A stretch of DNA of 42,158 bases from positions 1 through 42,158 of the forward strand of contig QCVV01000004.1 of the NCBI GenBank assembly GCA_003210235.1, written 5' to 3'. The translations under genes and the position numbers were made by a program. Below, piece after piece: positions 10,866 through 20,181 of this stretch; within the stretch, counting starts at the first letter, position 1; each line of letters begins with the position of its first letter. The notes beneath the pieces are model-generated. The model searched no databases, had not been told where the DNA came from, and was given only the letters and a program-made list of their open reading frames with translations. This stretch comes from Prochlorococcus sp. AG-686-O05. Lineage in GTDB: Bacteria; Cyanobacteriota; Cyanobacteriia; PCC-6307; Cyanobiaceae.

Positions 10866-11750
10866 TTATTGCATATTTTTTAATGACATAATTAAACTTC
10901 TTAGTACTTTTGCGGCAACTACACTACTAACTCCGCTGTTATCAATTTCTGGAGATAATTCCACAATATCTGAAGCAACAATTCTAAAGTTTTTTAAAGT
11001 TTCAAGAATTACTTCAAAGTCATTCCAAAAAAAACCTCCTGGTTCTGGAGTTCCCGTTCCAGGTAATAAACTTGGATCAAACCAATCCAAATCTATTGTC
11101 AAATATATTGGAGAATTAGAGTAAGGAAGAAGAGCTTTTTTTAACTCTCGAGCATTTTCTCCTGGCAAGAATTTTACTAATTGATTTTGTTGACTCATAA
11201 ATTTAAACTCTTCTTTGGTTCCACTTCTTATTCCGACTTGCAAAATCTTTTTTTCAGGTAAGACATCTAAGCATCTTTGCATTGCACAAGCATGACTATG
11301 TTCATTTCCCATATATGAGGTTCTTAAATCTGCATGAGCATCTAGTTGAATTAAAATCAGATCTGGATATTTCTTTACTAACGCCTCAATAGCACCACTA
11401 GTAATAGAGTGCTCACCTCCAAGCATAATGGGAGTAAGCTTTTTACCCATAATGAAATCTGTTGCTGATTTGACTGATTGAATGACAGATTTTGAGTCAT
11501 TTTTATCTATTTCAAGTGAACCAAAATCAACATAATTAAAATCTTCTAAATCTTTTCCTAATCTTGGACAAAATGTTTCTAAGCATTTGCTTACTAGCCT
11601 TATGGCATTTGGACCAAATCTAGTTCCTGACTTATAAGAGCACGTACCATCATAATTGACTCCAAATATTCCAATTGAGCAATTATCAGGATTTCTTTTA
11701 GCCCCCATAAAAACTGCACTTTCGTTATCAAATAAATTTTTATTGATCAT
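10866..11750 (-). CDS. speB: Agmatinase/arginase family ureohydrolase
   Basis: GGEHSIT, QLDAHADLRTSY, LTIDLDWFDPSLLPGTGTPEPGG metal-binding motifs; next to speE. Confidence 0.88.
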   Translation of the reverse strand: MINKNLFDNESAVFMGAKRNPDNCSIGIFGVNYDGTCSYKSGTRFGPNAIRLVSKCLETFCPRLGKDLEDFNYVDFGSLEIDKNDSKSVIQSVKSATDFIMGKKLTPIMLGGEHSITSGAIEALVKKYPDLILIQLDAHADLRTSYMGNEHSHACAMQRCLDVLPEKKILQVGIRSGTKEEFKFMSQQNQLVKFLPGENARELKKALLPYSNSPIYLTIDLDWFDPSLLPGTGTPEPGGFFWNDFEVILETLKNFRIVASDIVELSPEIDNSGVSSVVAAKVLRSLIMSLKNMQ

Positions 11751-12603
11751 TTTTTGAATTGAGTTCTTTTACAATTTTATTTGGCATCATTTGGAATGCA
11801 GCATTTTGAAAATTTAAATTCCAAACATCACAATCCTTTTCTATTCTCATGACTTCTTTATAATAAAGTTTTGATAAATTTAATTCTTCTTCTGAGGCGA
11901 ATGTCCAACTCCAAATACCACTTGGATATATGGGCACAAATGAATACATAGTTTTAGATAATTTAAATATTTTATTGAGTGATTTCAAAATATGTATATG
12001 AATATCTTTGAATGATTCAGGTGATTCACTTTGAGTCGCTAATATCCCTTTTTTTGTAAGTATTCTTTTACATTCTCTATAAAAAGAATCTGTAAATAAT
12101 AAATTAGAAAATTCTGATGGATCTGAACAATCTATAAAAATAACATCATAAAAATTATCATTAGTTTTTTCTACCCATTTAACACCATCATCAATATGTA
12201 TAGATAATCTTTTATCATTCCATGCTTCACTTCCAATTTCTTGTAAAAATGTTTTAGATACATTTATAACTTCTTCATCAATTTCTACTAAATCAATTTT
12301 AGCTACTTGAGAGTATTTTAAACATTCTCTTGCAGTTCCACCATCGCCTCCTCCAATAATAAGTATATGAGATTTCTTATCAATGCTACTTAACGCTGGA
12401 TGAACAAGACATTCATGATAATATTTTTCGTCTCTCAATGATGTCATCCAACATCCATCTAACATTAAAGCTTTACCATAACAATCCGTCTCTATAATAA
12501 GAATTTCTTGATATTTAGAATTTTTTTTAAGTAATACTTTCCCATTGAGCCCAAATCTTGAGCCTTTATGGTACTCATCTATCCAAGTTGGTATATCTTT
12601 CAT
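11740..12603 (-). CDS. speE: Spermidine synthase
   Basis: LMLDGCWMTSLRDEKYYHECLVHPAL, ILIIGGGDGGTARECLKY. Start placed at ATG 12603 (MKDIPTWIDEYHKG), forming an ATGA overlap with the mazG stop; the track start 12651 lies inside mazG. Confidence 0.92.
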   Translation of the reverse strand: MKDIPTWIDEYHKGSRFGLNGKVLLKKNSKYQEILIIETDCYGKALMLDGCWMTSLRDEKYYHECLVHPALSSIDKKSHILIIGGGDGGTARECLKYSQVAKIDLVEIDEEVINVSKTFLQEIGSEAWNDKRLSIHIDDGVKWVEKTNDNFYDVIFIDCSDPSEFSNLLFTDSFYRECKRILTKKGILATQSESPESFKDIHIHILKSLNKIFKLSKTMYSFVPIYPSGIWSWTFASEEELNLSKLYYKEVMRIEKDCDVWNLNFQNAAFQMMPNKIVKELNSKNDQ

Positions 12604-13454
12604 TTTTGTTTCAATTTTTTTCTCATTAGTGTTTTTTTGGCGATTTCCCAAAGCCGCTGAAAATCTTTCGGGTTTTGTTTTTTAATATTATCTCCTACAT
12701 GATCTTCAATTATTGAAAATCTGTCTAAAAATTTTTTATTAGTTTTTTGAAGAGATGATTCCGGATTTATTTTTAGAAAATTTGAAAGACTTATCAAAGT
12801 AAAGTAAACATCTCCAAATTCATCTTTTATATCTTGTGCCTTTTTGCTTTTTATTGCCTCTTTTAATTCGCATATTTCTTCATCTAATTTATCAAAAATC
12901 TTTTTACTACTTTCCCACTTAAAACCGTATTCTTTGACAGTATTGGTTATCTGGTTTGATCCTATAGTTGCAGGTAAATTTTTTATGTTTGAATTCAATT
13001 GTCTACTAATTGATGATTCCTTATAGAAGTTCTTGTTCTCTGAATTTTTAATATCCCCCCAAATTTCTTGTGACTTTTTTAAAGATACTTTTTCTTTTTT
13101 TTTAAAAATATACGGATGTCTTTTAACAATTTTTTTATTTAAATTTTCAATAACATCTTTTAATTCAAATTGTTTTTTTTCAAAGCCAATTTCTGCATGA
13201 AGCATTATTTGTAATAAGAGATCTCCTAATTCTTCACAAATATTATTAGTGTTTTTTTCATATATTGCATCAATTAATTCATTACTTTCTTCATTTAAAA
13301 ATGGAATTAAGGATTTATGTGACTGTATTTTTTGCCATGGGCAGCCCCAAGTTTTATCTTTTAGATATTTAATATTTAATATTAAAATTTTGAAACTCTC
13401 TAAAGTGCTTAGACCACTATCTTTTTGATTGCTATATCCATTTTTTAATGTCAT
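12600..13454 (-). CDS. mazG: Nucleoside triphosphate pyrophosphohydrolase, tandem MazG domains
   Basis: GCPWQKIQSHKSLIPFLNEESNELIDAI, EELGDLLLQIMLHAEIG; second domain EEICELKEAI...DEFGDVYFTLISLSNFL. Confidence 0.92.
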   Translation of the reverse strand: MTLKNGYSNQKDSGLSTLESFKILILNIKYLKDKTWGCPWQKIQSHKSLIPFLNEESNELIDAIYEKNTNNICEELGDLLLQIMLHAEIGFEKKQFELKDVIENLNKKIVKRHPYIFKKKEKVSLKKSQEIWGDIKNSENKNFYKESSISRQLNSNIKNLPATIGSNQITNTVKEYGFKWESSKKIFDKLDEEICELKEAIKSKKAQDIKDEFGDVYFTLISLSNFLKINPESSLQKTNKKFLDRFSIIEDHVGDNIKKQNPKDFQRLWEIAKKTLMRKKLKQK

Positions 13455-13552
13455 AAAACTGTATCTTATTTATTCAATTTTGCCTTAATCATGAAATATT
13501 TAAATACTAAGTATAAAATTTTCAACTTCATCTACTAGAATGTTTCATTATA

Positions 13553-13624
<72 letters not shown>

Positions 13625-13640
13625 TTTTCCTTTTATAACA

Positions 13641-13982
13641 ATGACTGAGATCGTTAATCTTTCAATCAGTCAAACTGCAGCATCAGAGCTTTCAAGGCAA
13701 GCAGCCTTTGGTGGATCGCCTGGTGAAATGTCCATTGATTTAATTAAAGATGATATAGGCTCAGAAGGTTGGATGCATATTAAATTAAAACCAGGCACAT
13801 GTAATGGATCTCCAGTATCCAGAACTGAAGGTATAACTTTATATGCTGATACTAAAAAGTTTTCCTTATTAAAAAATTTAAAACTTGATTATTACAGCGA
13901 TTTAAGTGGTGGAGGTTTTCTTATTTCAACCCCTAAAAATGCCAAGAGGTGTGCTTGTGGTTCTGGTTTTAAACTCCTCTAG
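13641..13982 (+). CDS. A-type iron-sulfur carrier-like protein (HesB/IscA family, divergent)
   Basis: 113 aa; C-terminal CACGSGF motif typical of A-type carriers; YYSDLSGGGFLISTPKN. The upstream Cys sits in a non-standard PGTCNGSP context. Confidence 0.75.
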   Translation: MTEIVNLSISQTAASELSRQAAFGGSPGEMSIDLIKDDIGSEGWMHIKLKPGTCNGSPVSRTEGITLYADTKKFSLLKNLKLDYYSDLSGGGFLISTPKNAKRCACGSGFKLL

Positions 13983-14074
13983 TTTTACATATATTTTGCA
14001 AACTGATATTTTTTTAAATTATTTGCTTCTATCAATATAAAATAAGTAAAAAGCTAATGAAATAACTACTTCAA

Positions 14075-16831
14075 ATGAATGAGTCGAATGAAGAACTGAC
14101 ATTAAATAATTATTTGCCTTCACAGGTAGAACAAAAATGGCAAAAGCAATGGGATAGTTTAAGAGCATTTAGTCCTAATCCTAGTGATAAAGGAGATCCT
14201 TTTTGTATAGTTATTCCGCCTCCAAATGTCACAGGGTCTTTGCATATGGGCCATGCTTTCAATACTGCATTGATAGACGTGATTATTCGTTTTCAAAGAC
14301 TTCTTGGTAAAAATGTTTTGTGTTTACCTGGCACTGATCATGCATCAATAGCTGTTCAAACTATTCTTGAAAAACAATTAAAAACTGAGGGTAAAAATAG
14401 CGAAGATATTGGAAGAGAAGAATTTTTAAAAAGAGCCTGGATTTGGAAAGAGCAAAGTGGGGGTAAGATAATATCCCAATTAAAAAGGATTGGGTATTCC
14501 GTAGACTGGGAAAGGGAACGATTTACTTTAGATGAAAAATTAAATGAAGCAGTTGTTGAAGCATTTAATATTTTGCATGAGAAAAAACTTATTTATAGAG
14601 GTGAATATTTAGTTAATTGGTGCCCAGCATCCCAATCAGCAGTTAGTGATCTTGAAGTTGAAATGCAGGAGGTTAATGGATACTTATGGCATTTTAAATA
14701 TCCACTAATTTCTGATCAGGGTCAAATCTTAGATGAATATTTAGAGGTCGCAACAACTCGACCTGAAACCTTATTGGGAGATACTGCTTTAGCTGTAAAT
14801 CCTAATGATGAAAGATATAAAAAATATATTGATAAAAAAGTAAAAGTACCTTTTGTTGATAGAGAAATACCTGTTATTTCTGACATACATGTTGATAAGG
14901 ATTTTGGTACAGGTTGTGTAAAGGTTACGCCAGCTCATGATCCGAATGATTTTGCTATCGGCAAAAGGAATAATTTAAAGCAAATCAATATAATGAATAA
15001 AGATGGAACTCTTAATATTAATGCGGGGAAGTTTCAGGATTTAGACAGATTTGAAGCTAGAAAACAAATCATAAAGGAATTAGATACTTTAGGTTTATTA
15101 ACTAAAATAGAAGACTATAAAAATATAGTGCCTTTTTCTGATAGAGGAAAAGTGCCAATTGAGCCATTATTGTCAACTCAGTGGTTTTTGAGTATGGACA
15201 ATATTTCTTCAAGTTGTCTAAAAGAACTTGATTCTAAGAAGCCTACCTTTATTCCTCAGCGTTGGGAGAAAGTTTATAAAGATTGGTTAGATAATATCAA
15301 TGATTGGTGTATTAGTAGACAATTATGGTGGGGACATCAAATTCCTGCATGGTATGTATTAAAACAATCAGAAGACTCAATAGATCAAAATACTCCATAT
15401 GTTGTTGCCAGAAATGAGGAAGAAGCATTAAGCAAAGCTTCTAAAGAATTTGGGTCTAATTTTCAACTTATTCGTGATAAAGACGTTTTAGATACTTGGT
15501 TTTCAAGTGGTTTATGGCCTTTTTCTACATTGGGGTGGCCTAATACCAATGATTCAGATTTTAAAAAATGGTATCCAAATAGTGTTTTAGTTACCGGTTT
15601 CGATATTATTTTCTTTTGGGTAGCCAGAATGACAATGATGGGGAAAACTTTTACGAATAATATTCCATTCAAAGATGTTTATATTCATGGTTTAGTTCGA
15701 GATGAAAATAATCAAAAAATGAGTAAAAGTTCAGGTAACGGAATTGATCCTTTGTTGTTGATTGATAAATATGGTTCTGATGCTTTGCGATTTGCTTTAA
15801 TTCGTGAAGTCGCTGGTGCTGGACAGGATATAAGGCTTGATTTTGATAGGAAAGAAAATACTTCTTCAACGGTTGAAGCATCAAGGAATTTTGCAAATAA
15901 ACTTTGGAATGCTACTAAATTTGTTTTAATAAATAAAACTTCGTCTGTCAATTATTCTTTAAATGAAAGTGACGAAAAATATTTAGAATTATCTGACCTG
16001 TGGATTTTATCAAAATTAAATCAGTTGAATACAAAAGTATCTAATCTTTTAATTGAATATAAATTAGGCGAATCTGCAAAATTATTATATGAATTTGCAT
16101 GGAATGACTTTTGTGATTGGTATGTTGAATTTGCAAAACAAAAATTTAATAATAAAGAATCCCATAACAGACAAATATCTGAAAAAATATTAATCAAAGT
16201 ACTTACTGATGTGTTGGTTATGATGCATCCCTTTATGCCACATATCACTGAAGAACTTTGGCATAAATTGCAAATAAAACCTGAGCAAAGTTTATTATCT
16301 CTTCAGAAATGGCCTGTATTAGAAAAAAAATATATAAATTCTCAAATAGATAAATCCTTTCAAGAGCTTTTTGAAATAATTAGATTGATTAGAAATCTTA
16401 GAGTTGAGTTAGGACTTAAGCCGTCTCAACTGGTTCCTGTTTACTTAATTTCAGATAATGTCGAATTAACTAACTTTTTGAAAACTTTAATGGTTGATAT
16501 TAAAACTTTTACTAAATCATCTGAAGTTTTTATTTGTAAATCTAAGGATATCGATAAAAATAATTTTGCTAAGTCTTTTTCTGGAATTATTGGTGATCTA
16601 GAAGTCTATTTACCTTTTAATGACTTTGTAAATCTAGAAGCTTTAAAGGATAGACTTACTAAGGACCTGCAAAAAGTTAATTCTGATATAGAAACCTTAA
16701 ATAAGAGAATATCTAACAAAAACTTTATAGACAAAGCTCCTAAAGATATTGTTGAGGAATGTTTTGCCAAGTTGAAAGAAGGAAATTTGCAATCGGAAAG
16801 AATAACTAAAAAACTTCAATTATTAAAATGA
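14075..16831 (+). CDS. valS: Valyl-tRNA synthetase
   Basis: PPPNVTGSLHMGHAFNTALID (HIGH), KMSKSSGNGIDP (KMSKS), C-terminal coiled-coil arm. Confidence 0.98.
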   Translation: MNESNEELTLNNYLPSQVEQKWQKQWDSLRAFSPNPSDKGDPFCIVIPPPNVTGSLHMGHAFNTALIDVIIRFQRLLGKNVLCLPGTDHASIAVQTILEKQLKTEGKNSEDIGREEFLKRAWIWKEQSGGKIISQLKRIGYSVDWERERFTLDEKLNEAVVEAFNILHEKKLIYRGEYLVNWCPASQSAVSDLEVEMQEVNGYLWHFKYPLISDQGQILDEYLEVATTRPETLLGDTALAVNPNDERYKKYIDKKVKVPFVDREIPVISDIHVDKDFGTGCVKVTPAHDPNDFAIGKRNNLKQINIMNKDGTLNINAGKFQDLDRFEARKQIIKELDTLGLLTKIEDYKNIVPFSDRGKVPIEPLLSTQWFLSMDNISSSCLKELDSKKPTFIPQRWEKVYKDWLDNINDWCISRQLWWGHQIPAWYVLKQSEDSIDQNTPYVVARNEEEALSKASKEFGSNFQLIRDKDVLDTWFSSGLWPFSTLGWPNTNDSDFKKWYPNSVLVTGFDIIFFWVARMTMMGKTFTNNIPFKDVYIHGLVRDENNQKMSKSSGNGIDPLLLIDKYGSDALRFALIREVAGAGQDIRLDFDRKENTSSTVEASRNFANKLWNATKFVLINKTSSVNYSLNESDEKYLELSDLWILSKLNQLNTKVSNLLIEYKLGESAKLLYEFAWNDFCDWYVEFAKQKFNNKESHNRQISEKILIKVLTDVLVMMHPFMPHITEELWHKLQIKPEQSLLSLQKWPVLEKKYINSQIDKSFQELFEIIRLIRNLRVELGLKPSQLVPVYLISDNVELTNFLKTLMVDIKTFTKSSEVFICKSKDIDKNNFAKSFSGIIGDLEVYLPFNDFVNLEALKDRLTKDLQKVNSDIETLNKRISNKNFIDKAPKDIVEECFAKLKEGNLQSERITKKLQLLK

Positions 16832-16832
16832 T

Positions 16833-17444
16833 ATGACTTCTTTTTTTGAAAATATCTATGAATTAGCCTTTTTTTTTAATACAAACATTGGGATTTTAGC
16901 TTTTATGCTTTTATATATCTTAATTGTTTTATTAATTCTTCCAGCTTCTTGGTTATCTTTACTAGCTGGTTTTTTATATGGTTCTTATCTCGGTTCAATA
17001 ATAGTTTTTTTTGCGGCAGCTATTGGAGCATCAGTAGCATTTTTTATTTCAAAAAGTTTTTTATCAATAAAGCTTAAAAAAGTTATTAATCGTTTCCCAA
17101 GACTAAATCTTATGGAACAAGTTGTGCAGAAAGGTGGTCTCAAATTAATTCTTTTAGCACGACTTTCTCCTATCTTTCCTTTTAGTATTCTTAATTATTT
17201 TTACGGGTTAAATAATATTGAATTTAGAAACTTTGCTCTTGGTCTTTTAGGAATCATTCCTGGAACATTTCTTTATTGTTCTATAGGCAGCTTGGCAAAA
17301 AGTTTGCAGGACTTAAAAAATTTACAGCCAACAAATAATTTATTTATAACAATTATAAGTGTGTTTTCAACTTTGATGGTTGTTTATTTTTCAGCAAAGT
17401 ACGCTAAGGAATATATTAATGAATCAAAAGAAATTAATCTCTGA
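16833..17444 (+). CDS. TVP38/TMEM64 (DedA/VTT-like) membrane protein
   Basis: LSLLAGFLYGSYLGSIIVFFAAAIGASVAFFISK, LLARLSPIFPFSILNYFYGL, GIIPGTFLYCSIGS. Confidence 0.85.
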   Translation: MTSFFENIYELAFFFNTNIGILAFMLLYILIVLLILPASWLSLLAGFLYGSYLGSIIVFFAAAIGASVAFFISKSFLSIKLKKVINRFPRLNLMEQVVQKGGLKLILLARLSPIFPFSILNYFYGLNNIEFRNFALGLLGIIPGTFLYCSIGSLAKSLQDLKNLQPTNNLFITIISVFSTLMVVYFSAKYAKEYINESKEINL

Positions 17445-17586
17445 TATTCCAATCTCTTATTGAAGCAATAATTACAAACCAAAAAAGTCTTAATTTTCCA
17501 AGCAAACTTTTATTAGATTGTAATTCTATATATTTTGATTGACCGCAAGGGGTTTTAATATATTTAAAAAGATTTTTGTTATCCAT
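17434..17586 (-). CDS. Putative 50-aa small protein (below the ORF-track threshold)
   Basis: Manual translation from ATG 17586-17584 to TAA at 17434: MDNKNLFKYIKTPCGQSKYIELQSNKSLLGKLRLFWFVIIASIRDWNIRD. Non-low-complexity composition in an otherwise unexplained 269-bp gap; no strong ribosome-binding site seen. Confidence 0.45.
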   Translation of the reverse strand: MDNKNLFKYIKTPCGQSKYIELQSNKSLLGKLRLFWFVIIASIRDWNIRD

Positions 17587-17713
17587 AAAAACCAATATCT
17601 TTAGGTAGTAATTTATTAATCATTAATAGTTTATTTCATTATCTACTTTTTTAGTTTTTCATGATTTATTGCTAGTTTAAATACTGACTTCTAAGAAACT
17701 AATTACCCCAAAA

Positions 17714-19045
17714 TTAGATTTTTTCACCCAGTCCGAAACCTCTAAAGCATTTGAATCTGGGGAACCTAAGGCTGAATGTTTCAGCATCTTGAGATTGAGT
17801 TCTTGCATCAGCTCTGATTTCTACCAATTGCCCGATTAGTTTATCTCTTCCCCTCCAATATTCTTCACGTTGAGAATCACTAAATCCACTACCGCAATTA
17901 AGACGATAATTATATTGATCATCTTTACCTTCAACCAAGATTGCTCCAAGTCTGCCTTCGTTTCGCCCTGTTCCCTCTTCTATTGCTATAACTCTTAAGG
18001 TGACTTCTATGAATGGTTTTGCTTTTAACCAATTATGTGTTCTTTTGCATTCATACCAACCATGAGGATTTTTAATCATCACGCCTTCATATCCCCCCTC
18101 GACGGCTGATTTGTTAAGTTCTACAAATCTACTTTGCCCTTCAGGAGTATCTAAATCCACATTTTCCCAGTCAAGTGTTTGAACATGTTTTAAAAGAGTT
18201 GCATGTTTTGCTACCCAATCTTTTACCAACATACTTCTAGTAGTTTGATCTTTTTCCCATAAACCCTTCTTGAAATCTTTAATTGGACAAATATCAAATA
18301 AGTGTAAAACTGCATCTTTGGATTGTTTGCCATCTTTTCTATGTACTTGCTTCATTAGGTCTTGAAAATTAGCACTCATTACTTCACCATCTAAGACTAA
18401 ATCGTAGGGGGCAGGATGTTTCTCTAATACTTTTTCTATTTCTGTAATGATATGACCAAAGTTATTAAACTGTTTACCATTTCGAGAAAACATTTCTACT
18501 TTATTTTTTCTAATAATTGTTAATACTCTGACTCCATCTAATTTAATTTCAATTTGTTTTTTGCCTATCATTTTCTTTTCATGGTTTGCGCTGTCATGTG
18601 CAAGGGGACATGAGAAGATAGGTATCGTAAATTTTGGAAATTTTTTTGCAACTTTGTTTATTGTTTTTTCAGAAACACCACAACGAAGATCTTTAATCAA
18701 TACGCGTCTATAAAATCCGTTCCATTGTTCTTTAGTTGCAGATTTCATAACTAAATTGATCGCATCTCTAGCAGCATGCCCAGTAAGTTCTCTTTTGATT
18801 AATTGATTTGTTAATTCTTTAAAAATACTCCATTCACACCCTTGACTAGATGTCTCTTCTTCTTTTTCAGGTACTTGCTTTACACCAAAAGTTACTAAAG
18901 GGTCTAAGGCCATACTTATTCCCTCAAAAAAATCATTCAGCCCTTGTTTCATTGCTTCAAAAATGATTTTTTCTTTATCTAATCTGCTTGGGTGTAATTC
19001 TAATTTTTTTATTATTTCTTCTTTCCGAAGTTCTTCATGTTTCAC
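17714..19045 (-). CDS. ATP-dependent DNA ligase, T4/phage-like
   Basis: Nucleotidyltransferase motifs: I IEIKLDGVRVL, III LVLDGEVM, IIIa VLHLFDI, IV EGGYEGVMIKNP, V WLKAKP; then an OB-fold-like C-terminus. N-terminal ELTGHAARDAI...RVLIKDLRCGVSEKTINKV resembles the gp30-type N-domain. Confidence 0.88.
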   Translation of the reverse strand: MKHEELRKEEIIKKLELHPSRLDKEKIIFEAMKQGLNDFFEGISMALDPLVTFGVKQVPEKEEETSSQGCEWSIFKELTNQLIKRELTGHAARDAINLVMKSATKEQWNGFYRRVLIKDLRCGVSEKTINKVAKKFPKFTIPIFSCPLAHDSANHEKKMIGKKQIEIKLDGVRVLTIIRKNKVEMFSRNGKQFNNFGHIITEIEKVLEKHPAPYDLVLDGEVMSANFQDLMKQVHRKDGKQSKDAVLHLFDICPIKDFKKGLWEKDQTTRSMLVKDWVAKHATLLKHVQTLDWENVDLDTPEGQSRFVELNKSAVEGGYEGVMIKNPHGWYECKRTHNWLKAKPFIEVTLRVIAIEEGTGRNEGRLGAILVEGKDDQYNYRLNCGSGFSDSQREEYWRGRDKLIGQLVEIRADARTQSQDAETFSLRFPRFKCFRGFGLGEKI

Positions 19046-19061
19046 AAATTTTGAACCTTTA

Positions 19062-19481
19062 CTAATTTACTTTAGATATTCTGTCTATTTTCCAATCTTT
19101 ATCACTTTTTGAAAAAGTAAAATCTAGAGGAAGTTCATCTTTCTTATCTTCAGATTTTAAATTTAAAGTAATTATGATTTGATCTTCTTGAACTCTTGGT
19201 CTTCCTGACTTTAAATTTCTATACTTATTTAAATTTAAGCCAGCTAAAAATTTTAGAAAGTCCTGACGTTTTACATGTGTTTTGTAGGTTTTAGTAGTTA
19301 GTCCATATGCAGCGTCAATCCTACCTGCTGCTACTTGATCAAAAAATTTCCGTACTAATGGATTAATTCCTCTAGCGCTTATAACCAGCTTCACAGCATT
19401 GAAGGTCCAAAAAGAAACAAGGACTGCTCCACCAACCAATAAAGCTTTAACCCCAATATCTTTTACTAGTAATGCATCCAT
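19062..19481 (-). CDS. Hypothetical membrane-anchored protein (DUF4864/NTF2-like appearance)
   Basis: N-terminal TM segment ALLVGGAVLVSFWTFNAV then a soluble domain FFDQVAAGRIDAAYGLTTKTYKTHVKRQDFLKFL...; 16 nt upstream of the ligase on the same strand. Family assignment is tentative. Confidence 0.7.
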   Translation of the reverse strand: MDALLVKDIGVKALLVGGAVLVSFWTFNAVKLVISARGINPLVRKFFDQVAAGRIDAAYGLTTKTYKTHVKRQDFLKFLAGLNLNKYRNLKSGRPRVQEDQIIITLNLKSEDKKDELPLDFTFSKSDKDWKIDRISKVN

Positions 19482-19566
19482 TTTGTAATTAGTTTTCCTT
19501 AATTTTAAGAAAATAAATCGTTTTTGATGACTTTTTTTGTCAAAATAATACTAAATTTAATTGATA

Positions 19567-20097
19567 ATGTCTTTAATTCCTCTTTTACCAGTATTTCATA
19601 AGTTTAATAGGCAATTTTTTGATCAATCTTTAACAACTACTAATAGAGAACCTTTAATAAAGGTCAGATGGAGCGATAATAGATTAAAAACAACTGCAGG
19701 TTTTTACAAGCGCAAACAACTTAAAGGAGTCATTGATTCAGAAATAATTTTGTCAAAGCCAATTTTAACTAAATTATCGTGTAACGAAATTTACAGTACC
19801 TTATGTCATGAAATGATTCATGCATGGGTAGATAGGATTTTGAATATTAATGAGATACATGGGCCAAATTTTTTGAGTAAAATGAATGAAATTAATAAAG
19901 GAGAGAATAATTTTCAGATAAGTATTAGACATAATTTTCCTGTTGAAAGAAAGGCATTAAAATATATCGGTAAATGTTTAAATTGCGGGGAGAAATATAT
20001 GTATAGAAAAAGAGTTAGAAATATTGCTTGTAAAAAATGTTGTAATTTGTTCTTTAATGGATCCTGGAATAAAAAATGTTTAATTTTGTTTGATTGA
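19567..20097 (+). CDS. SprT-like zinc metalloprotease
   Basis: LCHEMIHAWVDRI (HExxH) ... HGPNFLSKMNEIN, followed by zinc ribbon CLNCGEKYMYRKRVRNIACKKCC. Track start 19561 is TTG; ATG 19567 is likelier. Confidence 0.85.
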   Translation: MSLIPLLPVFHKFNRQFFDQSLTTTNREPLIKVRWSDNRLKTTAGFYKRKQLKGVIDSEIILSKPILTKLSCNEIYSTLCHEMIHAWVDRILNINEIHGPNFLSKMNEINKGENNFQISIRHNFPVERKALKYIGKCLNCGEKYMYRKRVRNIACKKCCNLFFNGSWNKKCLILFD

Positions 20098-20181
20098 TAA
20101 TTTAAAAATGTGATTTTGTTTCTTTATTTAGAATTTTCTATTATCTTGTTGTAACTTTATATTTAAAAGTAAAGATAATTT

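Noticed and set aside
13483-13552. Short ATG ORF upstream of tRNA-Val
   Set aside because: About 15 codons, no supporting signal; probably promoter/leader DNA.
15463-16248. Four minus-strand ORFs of 69-79 aa
   Set aside because: All inside valS on the opposite strand.
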